From: Acinetobacter sp. ANC 4910
Lineage (GTDB): Bacteria > Pseudomonadota > Gammaproteobacteria > Pseudomonadales > Moraxellaceae
Direction: 5' to 3'
Assembly (NCBI RefSeq): GCF_004331035.1
Contig: NZ_SJNT01000024.1
Location: 40,999 to 104,998 of the forward strand
DNA length: 64,000 bases
The notes beneath the pieces were generated by a model, which saw only the letters and a program-made list of their open reading frames with translations, was not told the origin of the DNA and ran no database searches. A program made the position numbers and the translations under genes. This document shows, piece after piece, positions 53,480 to 63,290 of the stretch. Positions within the stretch are counted from its first letter, which is position 1. Each line of letters opens with the position of its first letter.

Positions 53480-56244
53480 TAAAACCTCCAGCTATTCGGC
53501 AAATTGAAAGTAAAAGATTTAATAAAGAGTTTTCAACTTTTCCTGACTTAGATTCTTTAAAGCAATTTTGTAAAAATGCTGGTATTTCAAATTCTGTTTT
53601 ATATAGACAAAACTACAAGGAATATGGACTACCTGCACACCCTGAAAGAATTTATGATGAGTGGATTAGCTATAAGGATTTTTTTGATATCGTCGATTTT
53701 ATTTCGTATTCAGAGCTAAAAAGTTTAATAGAAAACAAAAATCTTAAAAATGCTAAAGAATACAAAATTTTTATTTTAAAATTAAATGATCCGAGCCTTC
53801 CACTCGATCCACAGACAGCATATCTAAATGAATGGGAAAATTGGTACAAATTTTTAGGTAAAACTGAGCCTTTTAAACCTGATTTTATTTCACCAAGCTA
53901 TATAACTTGGGCAATTAAGATCAAAGAATTCATGACTAAAGCCCGTGGTGGAGGCACTAAAGAAACTCAGCTTTGTCGTTTCGTCCGTCTTTATATTGAA
54001 CAATTTGATAAAAGCAAAACACCACATGCTTTTCTTATACAGGAAAAATTCGATGTAAAACCCTTTCGAGATATTCTTGAAAATATAGAATCTGAACCGA
54101 TGAGGAGGAAACTCGTTGTTTATGTCAATGAATTCTTAGATTACATCATTGATAATGATTTAACGATTGAAGATGAAGAAACAGGCGAAATAGTACGAGT
54201 CGATAATGCTCGAAATCCGTTCTCCCTTTTACTCAATCAACAAAATATATCATCTAGCTCAATCCGTTCTGAAACTACAAAGCCATGTTTACAATATCAT
54301 TTCGTAAAAAAGGCTCAACAATGGATTATGCCTGCAAATGCAAAAAGCTTTCAGGATCTAGAGCATCTGCATAAGTTTGATGCAGATTGGATTAAAGTCA
54401 ACTTTGATCAATTAGACTTATATGATCCTGATTGTATTTATCGTATCGTCGATAATCAAGCTTATTTGTGGTGTCCTACCGATTGGATTCATACCTATGC
54501 ACTTACCAAAGTACCATTACGTGGTCGTCAAATTGCTTATAATGACTCTGGTGAAGCTGATGAATATTTAGCTGAATTAGACCCACAAAATAAAATTATT
54601 TGGAAAAAAAATAGTTCCTCACTTTCAGGTTTAACTAAAGAACAATCGTTTATTAAAAGAATGCCTGATGGTCAGATAGGTATTTTTACCACAACAAATA
54701 AAACAAATAACAATGGGCAAGGCTACACAATTCCGTGGATACCTGAAGATTTAGCATATTGGTTAATTAGACTACGAAAATGGCAACAAAAATATAATCC
54801 TATCTCATATCCTAGTGCTTGGATTGATTGCCAAAGAACAAATTTAAATGAGGTACAAAGAAAAGCCAAAGGATTGAATTGTTTTCTTTTTAGGCGCTTT
54901 AATGATTTTGAACCAGCAGCTGTTTCAAATGCACTTACGCCTAGGCTCGCAGCGGCTCTGTTTCATATTCAACCTTCAAATTTAGCTTTAGCAACTTTAG
55001 ATGGAAATGCTGCCACACTCGGGAGCTATAAATCCAAATATACGCCTCATAGTATGCGTGTTAGCCTCATTACTGCATATGTTCTTGAAATGGGTATGCC
55101 TATTGAAATCGTAATGAAAATCGTTGGGCATAGCTCTGTCATCATGTCGATTTATTATTGCAAAGTTTCCAATCATGATATTAGAACTCGGTTAGAAGAA
55201 GGTGAAAAAATAGCCTTAAAATCTGAAGTTGAATCTATTCAAAGAACAATTGAGCAAAATAAAATTGAAAGTGTTAAAAACCAACTAATTGGCAATAATT
55301 TGGAGTTACTACAAGCTTTATCTAATGAGGTTCCTGCGGGTAATTTTATTTTTAGAGATTATGGTATTTGCCCTTTTGCAGCTTCAAGATGCGAGGATGG
55401 TGGTGATTTAATAAAAAGTAGTTCATTCTACACCCCTACACCTCAAGGATATTTAGGAACTCAGAATTGTATCCGTTGTAGACATTTCATTACTGGACCC
55501 GCCTTTATTGGTGGTTTATTGGCAATTACAAATGAGATATTACTCCAATCCAATGATCAATCTGACATATGTTCCAAACTACAATTTAAAATCAATCAGA
55601 TTAATCAAGATATAGATAATATTGAAAAAGAAGAATATATAGCCAACTTAAAGAAAGAAAAATTTGAAAGTGCTGCAAAAAGATCAAATCTTGAAACTGA
55701 ATTACGAAATTTTGAATCAGAATATGAAACAGCTGCTAAAAAATTGGATATGCTTTTATGTGATATCCAATCAGCTTATAGTCATATTACGAAATGCCAC
55801 AAGCTCATTAATAACAACGCTTTATTAGAAAAAAATGATCAATTATCGCTAATTACTACTTCAAATGCAGAGTTAGTTTTGGAAATGGAAGAAGTCAGTC
55901 ACTTTCAGCAATTACAAGAAGTTTGTGATAATGCCGTCATTTATAAATCTTGTAATGCAGATCAGGCCATTTATCCAAGGACCCAGCTCATTGATAAAAT
56001 GGCGATGTTTAATGAAATTATGCCCTCTTTATTCATGTTATCTAAAGAACAGCAACTTTCAGCAGGCAATCAAATTTTTAAATTATTGATGAGTCGCCTC
56101 AAATCTTGGGATAAAGTACAAAGTGTTATGGATGGTAAGCTTAAATTGATGGAGCTTTCTGAAACTGAACAAATTTCAAAATCGGAAATTGAACTCATTC
56201 TACATAATTCACCAACTTTGATTGAGGCAATTCATGAATGCTGA
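53476..56244 (+). CDS. gmtZ: large tyrosine recombinase GmtZ
   Basis: 922 aa. The recombinase core lies around residues 340-575: Arg I probably in TKVPLRGRQIAYND, H-x-x-R in TPHSMRVSLITAYV, then IVGHSSVIMSIYYCKV with the catalytic Tyr pair. A Cys-rich zinc-finger-like segment follows (CPFAASRCEDG and CIRCRHFITGP, residues 630-675), then a long coiled coil (about 700-770). The N-terminal third has no recognised domain. It overlaps both gmtY and gmtX, so the three proteins are probably made in set ratio. Confidence 0.8.
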   Translation: MIKPPAIRQIESKRFNKEFSTFPDLDSLKQFCKNAGISNSVLYRQNYKEYGLPAHPERIYDEWISYKDFFDIVDFISYSELKSLIENKNLKNAKEYKIFILKLNDPSLPLDPQTAYLNEWENWYKFLGKTEPFKPDFISPSYITWAIKIKEFMTKARGGGTKETQLCRFVRLYIEQFDKSKTPHAFLIQEKFDVKPFRDILENIESEPMRRKLVVYVNEFLDYIIDNDLTIEDEETGEIVRVDNARNPFSLLLNQQNISSSSIRSETTKPCLQYHFVKKAQQWIMPANAKSFQDLEHLHKFDADWIKVNFDQLDLYDPDCIYRIVDNQAYLWCPTDWIHTYALTKVPLRGRQIAYNDSGEADEYLAELDPQNKIIWKKNSSSLSGLTKEQSFIKRMPDGQIGIFTTTNKTNNNGQGYTIPWIPEDLAYWLIRLRKWQQKYNPISYPSAWIDCQRTNLNEVQRKAKGLNCFLFRRFNDFEPAAVSNALTPRLAAALFHIQPSNLALATLDGNAATLGSYKSKYTPHSMRVSLITAYVLEMGMPIEIVMKIVGHSSVIMSIYYCKVSNHDIRTRLEEGEKIALKSEVESIQRTIEQNKIESVKNQLIGNNLELLQALSNEVPAGNFIFRDYGICPFAASRCEDGGDLIKSSSFYTPTPQGYLGTQNCIRCRHFITGPAFIGGLLAITNEILLQSNDQSDICSKLQFKINQINQDIDNIEKEEYIANLKKEKFESAAKRSNLETELRNFESEYETAAKKLDMLLCDIQSAYSHITKCHKLINNNALLEKNDQLSLITTSNAELVLEMEEVSHFQQLQEVCDNAVIYKSCNADQAIYPRTQLIDKMAMFNEIMPSLFMLSKEQQLSAGNQIFKLLMSRLKSWDKVQSVMDGKLKLMELSETEQISKSEIELILHNSPTLIEAIHEC

Positions 56245-56845
56245 AGAGTTATTAAATAAATTAAAACATGGCTCATCTCTGAAAATTCAGCAATCGCTCG
56301 ATGCAATCTATGAAGTATGTATTGAGCAACAGGAACGTGGAATTCAGGATTTTTCTGTAAGTACTATTGCTAATTTAGGATTTAGTAGAGGTGTTCCTAA
56401 AGCGCAAAGTATCAGAAATAAGACAGGTGAAAAATATAGAGCACTGATTCAATGTTTTGCAGATGCTTCATCACAGACAGCTAAACTGGTAAAGCCCTCT
56501 CCAAAAGATAATGCGTGGATTGAAGAAATTCAAAATCCCAAACATCAATTGCTTGTACGCATTATGGCATCTGAGCTAAAAGAAGCTCAACAGATGATCC
56601 GTGAAATCATTCCACCAAAACAAAGAATTGATATTTATGATCATAAGAATATGATACCTGATGAATCTTTTAAGCTTTCTGACCAAGAAGTACGGGCATT
56701 ACAGTATTTATTATCTACTGATTTTCAAAAAAAATGGAATCTAAAACCAACTCATTTTGGTGAGCTAGTCGATGAGTCGAATAAGCCTGTTTTTAAAGTT
56801 TCAACATTAGATGCCTTACGCAAAGCTTTGGAGTATTTGTCTTGA
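56234..56845 (+). CDS. gmtX: GmtX, small partner of the recombinase trio
   Basis: 203 aa, mostly helical, no catalytic motif. The N-terminal part (LKIQQSLDAIYEVCIEQQER, then FSVSTIANLGFSRGVPKAQS) resembles a helix-turn-helix, and later LSDQEVRALQYLLSTDFQKK. ATG at 56234 is chosen because GAGG stands 6 nt before it; a TTG at 56222 is weaker. It overlaps gmtZ by 11 nt and the replacement greB by 4 nt (TTGA). The likely role is recombination directionality or DNA-end binding (inference). Confidence 0.72.
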   Translation: MNAEELLNKLKHGSSLKIQQSLDAIYEVCIEQQERGIQDFSVSTIANLGFSRGVPKAQSIRNKTGEKYRALIQCFADASSQTAKLVKPSPKDNAWIEEIQNPKHQLLVRIMASELKEAQQMIREIIPPKQRIDIYDHKNMIPDESFKLSDQEVRALQYLLSTDFQKKWNLKPTHFGELVDESNKPVFKVSTLDALRKALEYLS

Positions 56846-57315
56846 ATCGAAAATTATTAACGGCTGAAGGTTATCAACGCTTACAAGATGAGTTAAATGA
56901 TTTAGTTCGTAAAGAACGCCCTGAAATTACAAAAATTGTATCTTGGGCAGCGAGTCTCGGTGATCGGTCTGAGAACGCTGATTATATTTATAATAAAAGA
57001 AAGTTGCGTGAAATTGATCGTAGAATTAGATACTTAACTAAACTTTTTGAAGTGGCACACAAAGTAGAATACAGTCCAGAACAAGATGGGAAAGCTTATT
57101 TTGGCGCATGGGTAGAATTGGAAAATGATGAAGGTGAAACCACTAAATTCCGCATTGTAGGCGATGAGGAAATATATGGTTGTAAAGACTATATCTCACT
57201 TCAATCCCCTATAGCAAAAGCTTGCTTAGGTAAATCTGTAGATGATGAAATTCAAGTACATACACCTACTGGCAAGAAAAATTGGTATCTTATTAAAATT
57301 CATTATTTAACCTAA
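56842..57315 (+). CDS. greB: island-encoded GreB, intact transcript cleavage factor
   Basis: 157 aa, full length for GreB. The N-terminal coiled coil is LTAEGYQRLQDELNDLVRKE with the acidic-tip region SLGDRSENADYIYNKRK, and the C-terminal FKBP-like domain has AYFGAWVELENDEGE and SVDDEIQVHTPTGKKNWYLI. It would bind the RNA polymerase secondary channel and restart backtracked complexes. The TTG start has GGAG 8 nt upstream and overlaps the gmtX stop. It is clearly diverged from the interrupted host copy at 51710. Being inside the recombinase operon, it looks like built-in compensation for greB disruption. Confidence 0.9.
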   Translation: MNRKLLTAEGYQRLQDELNDLVRKERPEITKIVSWAASLGDRSENADYIYNKRKLREIDRRIRYLTKLFEVAHKVEYSPEQDGKAYFGAWVELENDEGETTKFRIVGDEEIYGCKDYISLQSPIAKACLGKSVDDEIQVHTPTGKKNWYLIKIHYLT

Positions 57316-57467
57316 ACTACTTTTAAGGTATCTCAAAAAGTACGAGTTTGACTTTTAGCTTTGGCGATTAGGCAATCAATGAAGTATAGACATGAAGAAT
57401 ATACTCCAGTTAAAAAAACAGAATTTTTAAATCAGAAAATTACAAATTATTGGAATTTGACAAAATT

Positions 57468-60400
57468 ATGAACATGACTAGTTATACAGATTTAGGCATT
57501 AGTTACGAGAACAGTAACGCTAGACTTTATTATAGATACGATGAGGATGCAGAAAATATCGAACTTGTAAAAGTTTGGACTCGAACCCCTGATATTGATG
57601 ACACTCTAATCCGAGAGTTATGGAGTCATGAGTTAAGGTATTTAAATAAACTAAAATTAATTAACGGAGCACAAGATTTTCTTTTACTATCTAAAGAGTC
57701 AAGATTTGATGATTATGCATATGCAATTGTATTTGATTTAAATGAAGGGCACCAAATTCTAAGTCAGTACTTGGAGACGGATAATGATAAATATGCTTAT
57801 TTAGATAAAAATAAATTAAAGTTTCCAATATATAGAGCTTCATTATGGAAAAATATTCTCCGCTTAGCTAGAGGTTTAAATATTTTACATAATCAAGGAC
57901 TCCTACATTCAAACATCTGTAGTCGCAATATCTTATTAAAGGACACAAATACAGACGAAAATTTTGTACTAACAGGATTTGAATACTGCCTATCACTGAA
58001 TGATTTAACAAATCCTTTATCTTCCATATCCGGACAAGCTAGTAAGAGTTCATACTTACAAGATTGGGTACAAATTGCTGCACTATGTAATATTTTTCTC
58101 GACTATCGTAGTAAAAATATTGAATTGATGCCAAGTGAATTTACTTTTCTTAAAGAACTATTGGATGATAGTATTTCAAACAAAACTAGAGCAAAAGCTA
58201 TTAATGGTGATTACATCATAAATAAAATTGAAAATATTATTAATGATGTAAAAGGTTTAGCAGACAAGGAGTCAGGAAAAGAATATATTGTATTTTTTAA
58301 TAATCATTTTCTAAATTTAAGGTTAATTAAACAAATTAAAGCACTAGCTAATGCAGCAAACAATGATAATTACCTATTGGAAGAAGCTTTAGATTTTATT
58401 AATGATGATTTAAGTGGGGAAAATATAACTTTAATATATGCAAAGGATAATAAAGATGAGGACAAATATTTTATAAAAGGTAAACGCTATATTTATGAAG
58501 TCATAAAATATAGGGAACCGACATCTTTTAGCATAACAACTTCAATAGAAAGTTGGAGCCGTGCCACATGTTTCAATATTACGGAAAGCCTTCCCCATTG
58601 GGCAAAATTTTCTAAAAAGTCTATTGATTGTCAAATTTCAGTTAGACTAATTACGCCATCAAAAGTATCTCAAAAGTACGCTAAACCAAGTACTAATACT
58701 AGATATGAGGATTGGTCTCAATTTGATCAATTAAAACAAGAAAATAGTTTAGATCCAACAGTGAAAGAATTTCTGCAAAGTCTTGCCATGTGCCATGCAA
58801 TAGAAGTTGCAGAATATAGAAGAAATATATTTAAGGTAGTTGCAGATGTTAAGACGGATTCAATTGTAATTAAATTGGAAAAAAATATTGATATATTAAA
58901 TCTATCAAAATTGCTTGGAATTAATGGAAGCATTTTAGACTTATTTAATAACAAATTAAGTGATGGTGAAAATAACAAATGGATACTAAGTAGAAGAGAA
59001 CTAGAAAAATCTTCTGAATTTAAAACTTGGGATAATATTACATCGATGCATTTTAATGATGAAGATATAAGACTTGAATTGATTTATGATAAAAAGATTG
59101 GAAATCAATTTTATTTCCATGTTTCAAACAGTCCAGACTTATTAAGATTTGTTCAATATTTTAATAATCATCCTCTGTATCTGACACCTATATCGCAAGC
59201 TGGTTCATCTGCACTATTACATAGGAAAAATAAAGCCTATATAGCATTAATAAATAATTCATACTTAATAAAAAGTTTAGTTAGCCCAGACGAAAATATC
59301 ACAAAAATACCATATAAGCACTCCTATACCTCAAGTTATGGCGAAATGGATGCTTCAAAACAAAAGGTCTATACAGATATCTTACAAACATATCCAAACT
59401 ATGTTGTACAAGGTCCCCCTGGAGTTGGTAAAACTTTTTTAGTAACCGCTTTGATTGAGCAAATATTTAAAGATGAACCAAATAGTAAAATTGTCCTAAC
59501 AGCTCAAAGCCATGCTACAGTTCAAGTTTTATATGACGCTTTAATGGGTGGCGATATTAATTTATCAAAAAATATTATTTCTATCGATGATTTTAAGAAT
59601 GAAAGTATATTCGATGATGATACATCAAAGATTGAAAAACATACTCAAAAATATGTTGAAGATCTCAAGAGTAGTTTATTATGGAAACGTGCATATATAG
59701 AATATCCTAGTCTTAAAAATGATATGGATCAATTTATACAATCAACTGAAAAAAGAAAACCATTTTATAAGCAAATAATTAGTTCAGCCAATATTTTGTT
59801 TACAACATCTAACTCTGGAATTATTGAAGAATTAATCAAAAATAACATTCAATTTGATTGGACGATTATGGAGGAATCAGGCAAAGCATCTGGTAACGAA
59901 CTTATAAGTCCATTATTACTTTCACACAGACGACTAATGATTGGAGATCATAAACAACTCCCACCATTTTCTGAAAAAGTGGTTAATAGTATACTTGAAC
60001 GTGATAGCATTGATTATTCATTGCTAATTGATGGAATTAGTAATGGTAGTTTTAAAACCAATTTAACCAAAATATCTGGACTTGATGAGCTATCGGAGCT
60101 AATGCAGTCAGATGAATTAGACAATGACACCATCAAACAACTCAATCAGACAATAAAACGTATTTTTACTAATGCTAAAACCCATTTTTCTCTATTTAAA
60201 CATTTAGTTGAAACATCTGAACGCCTCAATATAAATAATTCATCCTCTATGGGTGATTTGCTTAAAATACAGTATCGAATGCACCCAAACATATCAAAAT
60301 TAATATCCTCCTTATTTTACAAAGATCAATTAATAAACCATAAAGAGACAGAAAATAAATATTTAGATATTACTACAAAGCCTTTTATTTTCTCTACCAA

Positions 60401-61025
60401 TGATCACTTCCCAAATATCAACTCAGATAAAGGAATTGTATGGTTGGGAATTCAAGACTCAAATAAATACAATTTTCTTCCCCAAGAAAAAGATTATACT
60501 AATGAATTTGAAGCTCAAATTATTATAAAATCTCTTGAACTCATTCAATCAAAATCTCAATTAAATACTAAAAATAATAAGCCAATTAAATTAATGGTAC
60601 TTAGTCCATATAAAAAGCAAGTTGATATGTTAAATAGTTTATTTTTAACACACAAAACTGTTGAAAAAATACAGCAGAAAGGGTTTTGCATAGCTCAAGG
60701 TGATAACTTATGTAAAACTGTAGATTCTTTTCAAGGAGGAGAAGCAGATTTAATTATATTAAGCTTAGTTAGACATAATACACACACGCCGATACGCAAG
60801 GCTCTAGGCTTTCTTCTTGATGCACGGAGAATGAATGTGATGCTTAGCCGAGCTAAATACCAAATGATTATTGTGGGAAGTTTAGATATGCTTGCTTGGT
60901 GGTCAAATGATTCGCGAGCAAAGGATAGTGAAAATTTTTTGGTCAAAATGACAGATATGTTAATTCCAAATTCAATTCAGGCTAAAGAGCTTGAAATTTG
61001 TCATTATATTCCAATAGCTTACTAA
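57468..61025 (+). CDS. mkoA: MkoA-like pseudokinase / SF1 helicase (Mokosh type I)
   Basis: 1185 aa. N-terminal protein-kinase-like domain (about 1-260): LARGLNILHNQGLLHSNIC then SRNILL sits where HRDxKxxN belongs, with Asn for the catalytic Asp, and LTGFEY replaces DFG, so it is probably a pseudokinase. The C-terminal Upf1/COG1112 helicase (about 630-1150) has Walker A QGPPGVGKTFL, motif II TIMEESGKAS, GDHKQLPPF, QYRMHPNIS, VDSFQGGEADLIILSLVRHN and RRMNVMLSRAKYQMIIVG. Kinase plus RNA helicase beside a PLD protein is the Mokosh type I layout. ATG at 57468 is used; TTG at 57450 is possible. Confidence 0.78.
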   Translation: MNMTSYTDLGISYENSNARLYYRYDEDAENIELVKVWTRTPDIDDTLIRELWSHELRYLNKLKLINGAQDFLLLSKESRFDDYAYAIVFDLNEGHQILSQYLETDNDKYAYLDKNKLKFPIYRASLWKNILRLARGLNILHNQGLLHSNICSRNILLKDTNTDENFVLTGFEYCLSLNDLTNPLSSISGQASKSSYLQDWVQIAALCNIFLDYRSKNIELMPSEFTFLKELLDDSISNKTRAKAINGDYIINKIENIINDVKGLADKESGKEYIVFFNNHFLNLRLIKQIKALANAANNDNYLLEEALDFINDDLSGENITLIYAKDNKDEDKYFIKGKRYIYEVIKYREPTSFSITTSIESWSRATCFNITESLPHWAKFSKKSIDCQISVRLITPSKVSQKYAKPSTNTRYEDWSQFDQLKQENSLDPTVKEFLQSLAMCHAIEVAEYRRNIFKVVADVKTDSIVIKLEKNIDILNLSKLLGINGSILDLFNNKLSDGENNKWILSRRELEKSSEFKTWDNITSMHFNDEDIRLELIYDKKIGNQFYFHVSNSPDLLRFVQYFNNHPLYLTPISQAGSSALLHRKNKAYIALINNSYLIKSLVSPDENITKIPYKHSYTSSYGEMDASKQKVYTDILQTYPNYVVQGPPGVGKTFLVTALIEQIFKDEPNSKIVLTAQSHATVQVLYDALMGGDINLSKNIISIDDFKNESIFDDDTSKIEKHTQKYVEDLKSSLLWKRAYIEYPSLKNDMDQFIQSTEKRKPFYKQIISSANILFTTSNSGIIEELIKNNIQFDWTIMEESGKASGNELISPLLLSHRRLMIGDHKQLPPFSEKVVNSILERDSIDYSLLIDGISNGSFKTNLTKISGLDELSELMQSDELDNDTIKQLNQTIKRIFTNAKTHFSLFKHLVETSERLNINNSSSMGDLLKIQYRMHPNISKLISSLFYKDQLINHKETENKYLDITTKPFIFSTNDHFPNINSDKGIVWLGIQDSNKYNFLPQEKDYTNEFEAQIIIKSLELIQSKSQLNTKNNKPIKLMVLSPYKKQVDMLNSLFLTHKTVEKIQQKGFCIAQGDNLCKTVDSFQGGEADLIILSLVRHNTHTPIRKALGFLLDARRMNVMLSRAKYQMIIVGSLDMLAWWSNDSRAKDSENFLVKMTDMLIPNSIQAKELEICHYIPIAY

Positions 61026-61067
61026 GATAATTAACGCAATTTTTTCAATTTTATGAGGTCACATCTA

Positions 61068-62939
61068 GTGATTACTAAAAACATTATACAGCAGAATAGA
61101 AGCTGTAAATTTAAAGTTGCAATTGAATTTGCTTATGGTCAACAGAAGCTCAATGTCACAAGAACCGATGGATGGAGTGTATTAGATTTTATTATATTAC
61201 GGGAAATTGCCAAACGTAGTTCTTTTTTTACTTTAGAGCACCTAGCTGAAATCACTCAATTACCAAAACAAATTATACTTCAAATTATTATTCCTTTATT
61301 ACGTATGGGATGGATTGAACTTGATAGAAGTAAAAATCCAACATGCGTTGCGATTACAAATATTGGGTTAGTAGCAGCCGATAGAAATGATCTTCCGCCT
61401 GTTGTATCTAGTTATGCGGCAACTAGAGAATATTTAATTGATCCCATAGTTGGTAAAGTAATTGGATTATTACGGCATAAAAATATCGGGACATATAACT
61501 ATCTAAAAATTCAAGAACTCAAAGCTGCTGGTGAAAATCTTGCAATACTACGAATTGACAATCCTCATTCTTTTGTTAATGAAGATAGCTTATTGAAAGA
61601 AATAACTTATTCTCATGAAGTTGCAACCATTGTTGATAGACTTGAAACCTCTCCAACAGATAAACGTTTTGTCATATTCAATGTCTCTTTAGAAAATGGA
61701 AAGGAATCTATTGATAGGTTTTATAATAAATATAATGAATGGTTTGATGTAGCTACTTTTGACTTTATCGAACAGAAATTAAAAGAATTAATCAATGAGC
61801 ACAAAAAAAATTCAAGAAATACAAATTTAGTTGATGAGATAAATAATACAAACTTAAGCTCTCAAGATCGTACCCCTGTCTCATTCTCTATTGGTGATAA
61901 TGAATTTGATTTGATACTTGGTGGGATAAATCACAGAAAAAAATTTAAGGACTTGATAAATCATGCTGAAAGCTATTTAATAATTCAAACCACTTATATT
62001 GGTGGTTTATGGGCGTTAGATTCTTTCATTGATGATTTAAAAAATGCCGCCGATAGACAAGTAAGAATAACAATTTTATGGGGAAAAGATAATGAAGAAT
62101 TTACTAGTACTGATGAATATCAAAATGTATTGAATTATTTTAGTCAAAATTTAAGTTCATCTCAGGCTAAATATATCCACTTGCAAGAGCAGTGCGGATC
62201 TCATGCTAAATTCATTATTTCTGATCATGCAGAGTTTGGAAATATAGTTATTGTTGGCTCTTGCAATTGGTTATATTCAAATTTTGATCGATTTGAAGCA
62301 TCTGTATTATTTAAACACAATGATATTGTTAAATATTTTTTAACATTAGCTTCTAGCATCGCGACTGGAAAGAGTGGAATTTATGATGCTACTAGTAAGT
62401 ATATTGCTGATTTAACTTATGATATCTACATTAGCGGACAGACAGCCCCTTCATTAGAAACAACTCGTGTTGAAATTGTATTAAAAGATCAACATTATTC
62501 CTATATCCAAAAGGCTAAGAATGAAGCTCAACAAAAAGTATTAATTTTGAGTGACAAAATTAGTGATGTTGCTAACCGTCCTATATTAAATGCATTAGAA
62601 GAATGCAAGGCAAATAGTAAGAGAGCTTTTTATTCTACTTTTGATACAGATATAATTTCTAAAGAATCCGTCAATGCTATGGAAAAAGCTGCTTTAGTAA
62701 ATGGGATAAAGCTTTTACGCCATAACTGGAATAAATTAAAAACAAACCATTCAAAAGTACTTGCTTGGGACGATAACGACTTGGTAATTTCTAGTCTAAA
62801 CTGGCTTTCATCCAATGCTTCAGTATCTAATCATAATCACGAATTACTCCATGAAATTGGAGTCTATTTACATTCGCCCAAAATTGCAAAACACTTCATT
62901 GCTTTTTTTGATGATAAGAACAATCATGAACAGATGTAA
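61068..62939 (+). CDS. mkoB: MkoB-like phospholipase D-fold protein (Mokosh type I)
   Basis: 623 aa. A winged-helix-like region (about 40-100: FTLEHLAEITQLPKQIILQI) precedes two PLD half-sites. The first HKD is GSHAKFIISDHAEFGNIVIV with VGSCNW, near 380-400. The second is NHSKVLAWDDNDLVISSLNW, near 565-585. Two H-x-K-x4-D motifs make one active site, as in PLD-family nucleases. GTG at 61068 is chosen because GAGGT is 8 nt upstream; an ATG at 61053 has none. It lies 42 nt after mkoA and is presumably the effector nuclease of the pair. Confidence 0.78.
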   Translation: MITKNIIQQNRSCKFKVAIEFAYGQQKLNVTRTDGWSVLDFIILREIAKRSSFFTLEHLAEITQLPKQIILQIIIPLLRMGWIELDRSKNPTCVAITNIGLVAADRNDLPPVVSSYAATREYLIDPIVGKVIGLLRHKNIGTYNYLKIQELKAAGENLAILRIDNPHSFVNEDSLLKEITYSHEVATIVDRLETSPTDKRFVIFNVSLENGKESIDRFYNKYNEWFDVATFDFIEQKLKELINEHKKNSRNTNLVDEINNTNLSSQDRTPVSFSIGDNEFDLILGGINHRKKFKDLINHAESYLIIQTTYIGGLWALDSFIDDLKNAADRQVRITILWGKDNEEFTSTDEYQNVLNYFSQNLSSSQAKYIHLQEQCGSHAKFIISDHAEFGNIVIVGSCNWLYSNFDRFEASVLFKHNDIVKYFLTLASSIATGKSGIYDATSKYIADLTYDIYISGQTAPSLETTRVEIVLKDQHYSYIQKAKNEAQQKVLILSDKISDVANRPILNALEECKANSKRAFYSTFDTDIISKESVNAMEKAALVNGIKLLRHNWNKLKTNHSKVLAWDDNDLVISSLNWLSSNASVSNHNHELLHEIGVYLHSPKIAKHFIAFFDDKNNHEQM

Positions 62940-63002
62940 AAATACTTTCACAAAATTTAGAGCAGTCCCCCAATAAACTGCTTGGGCTAAAAGATGAAGT
63001 GT

Positions 63003-63040
63003 GACAACTCAATCACAATAAAGTGATTAAAGGAGTTGTC
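63003..63040. repeat. imperfect inverted repeat in the island
   Basis: GACAACTC-AATCAC and GTGATT-aaag-GAGTTGTC pair over 14 bp with a 4-nt bulge and a 6-nt loop. It may be a degenerate IS end or a small RNA hairpin. Confidence 0.45.
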
Positions 63041-63096
63041 TAGGATCAGTTCTTATGTTGCATACTAACAATCTTATAAAGGGATCAATTGGATGT

Positions 63097-63181
63097 ACTA
63101 TAGATTTTAGATGCACACTTCTTTATTTGAAAATTATATGGCTGAAGAAGTCTTTAAGAATAGGTTTATGCAACAAAGCCC
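63097..63181. repeat. diverged copy of an IS-end-like repeat (right copy)
   Basis: Aligns end to end with 51077-51161, sharing GATTTTAG near the start and TTTATGCAA-AAAGCCC at the end. On the minus strand it starts GGGCTTTGTTGCATAAACC, close to IS5-family terminal repeats. Confidence 0.5.
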
Positions 63182-63290
63182 AATCAATTAAAAATTGTTA
63201 ACTCTAATGCTACCTAAAAGATAATCTTATTAATAATTTTTCAGAAGCAAGCCAATAAAAGTTTAAATAAATTTCTTATTTATTTAAAGG

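Larger units (their letters stand above)
62940..63290. other. non-coding gap in the island with repeat remnants
   Basis: 351 nt between mkoB and the right-edge gene. It holds an AGCAGT/ACTGCT inverted repeat near 62961-62982, the hairpin at 63003-63040 and the IS-end-like repeat at 63097-63181. A short frame, MHTSLFENYMAEEVFKNRF, runs through that repeat but is too short to call. Confidence 0.5.

Noticed and set aside
57468..62939. Azaca, Zorya or other helicase-containing defence systems
   Set aside because: The kinase-like domain fused to the helicase and a separate two-HKD protein fit Mokosh type I better. The third protein of Azaca and the motor proteins of Zorya are missing.
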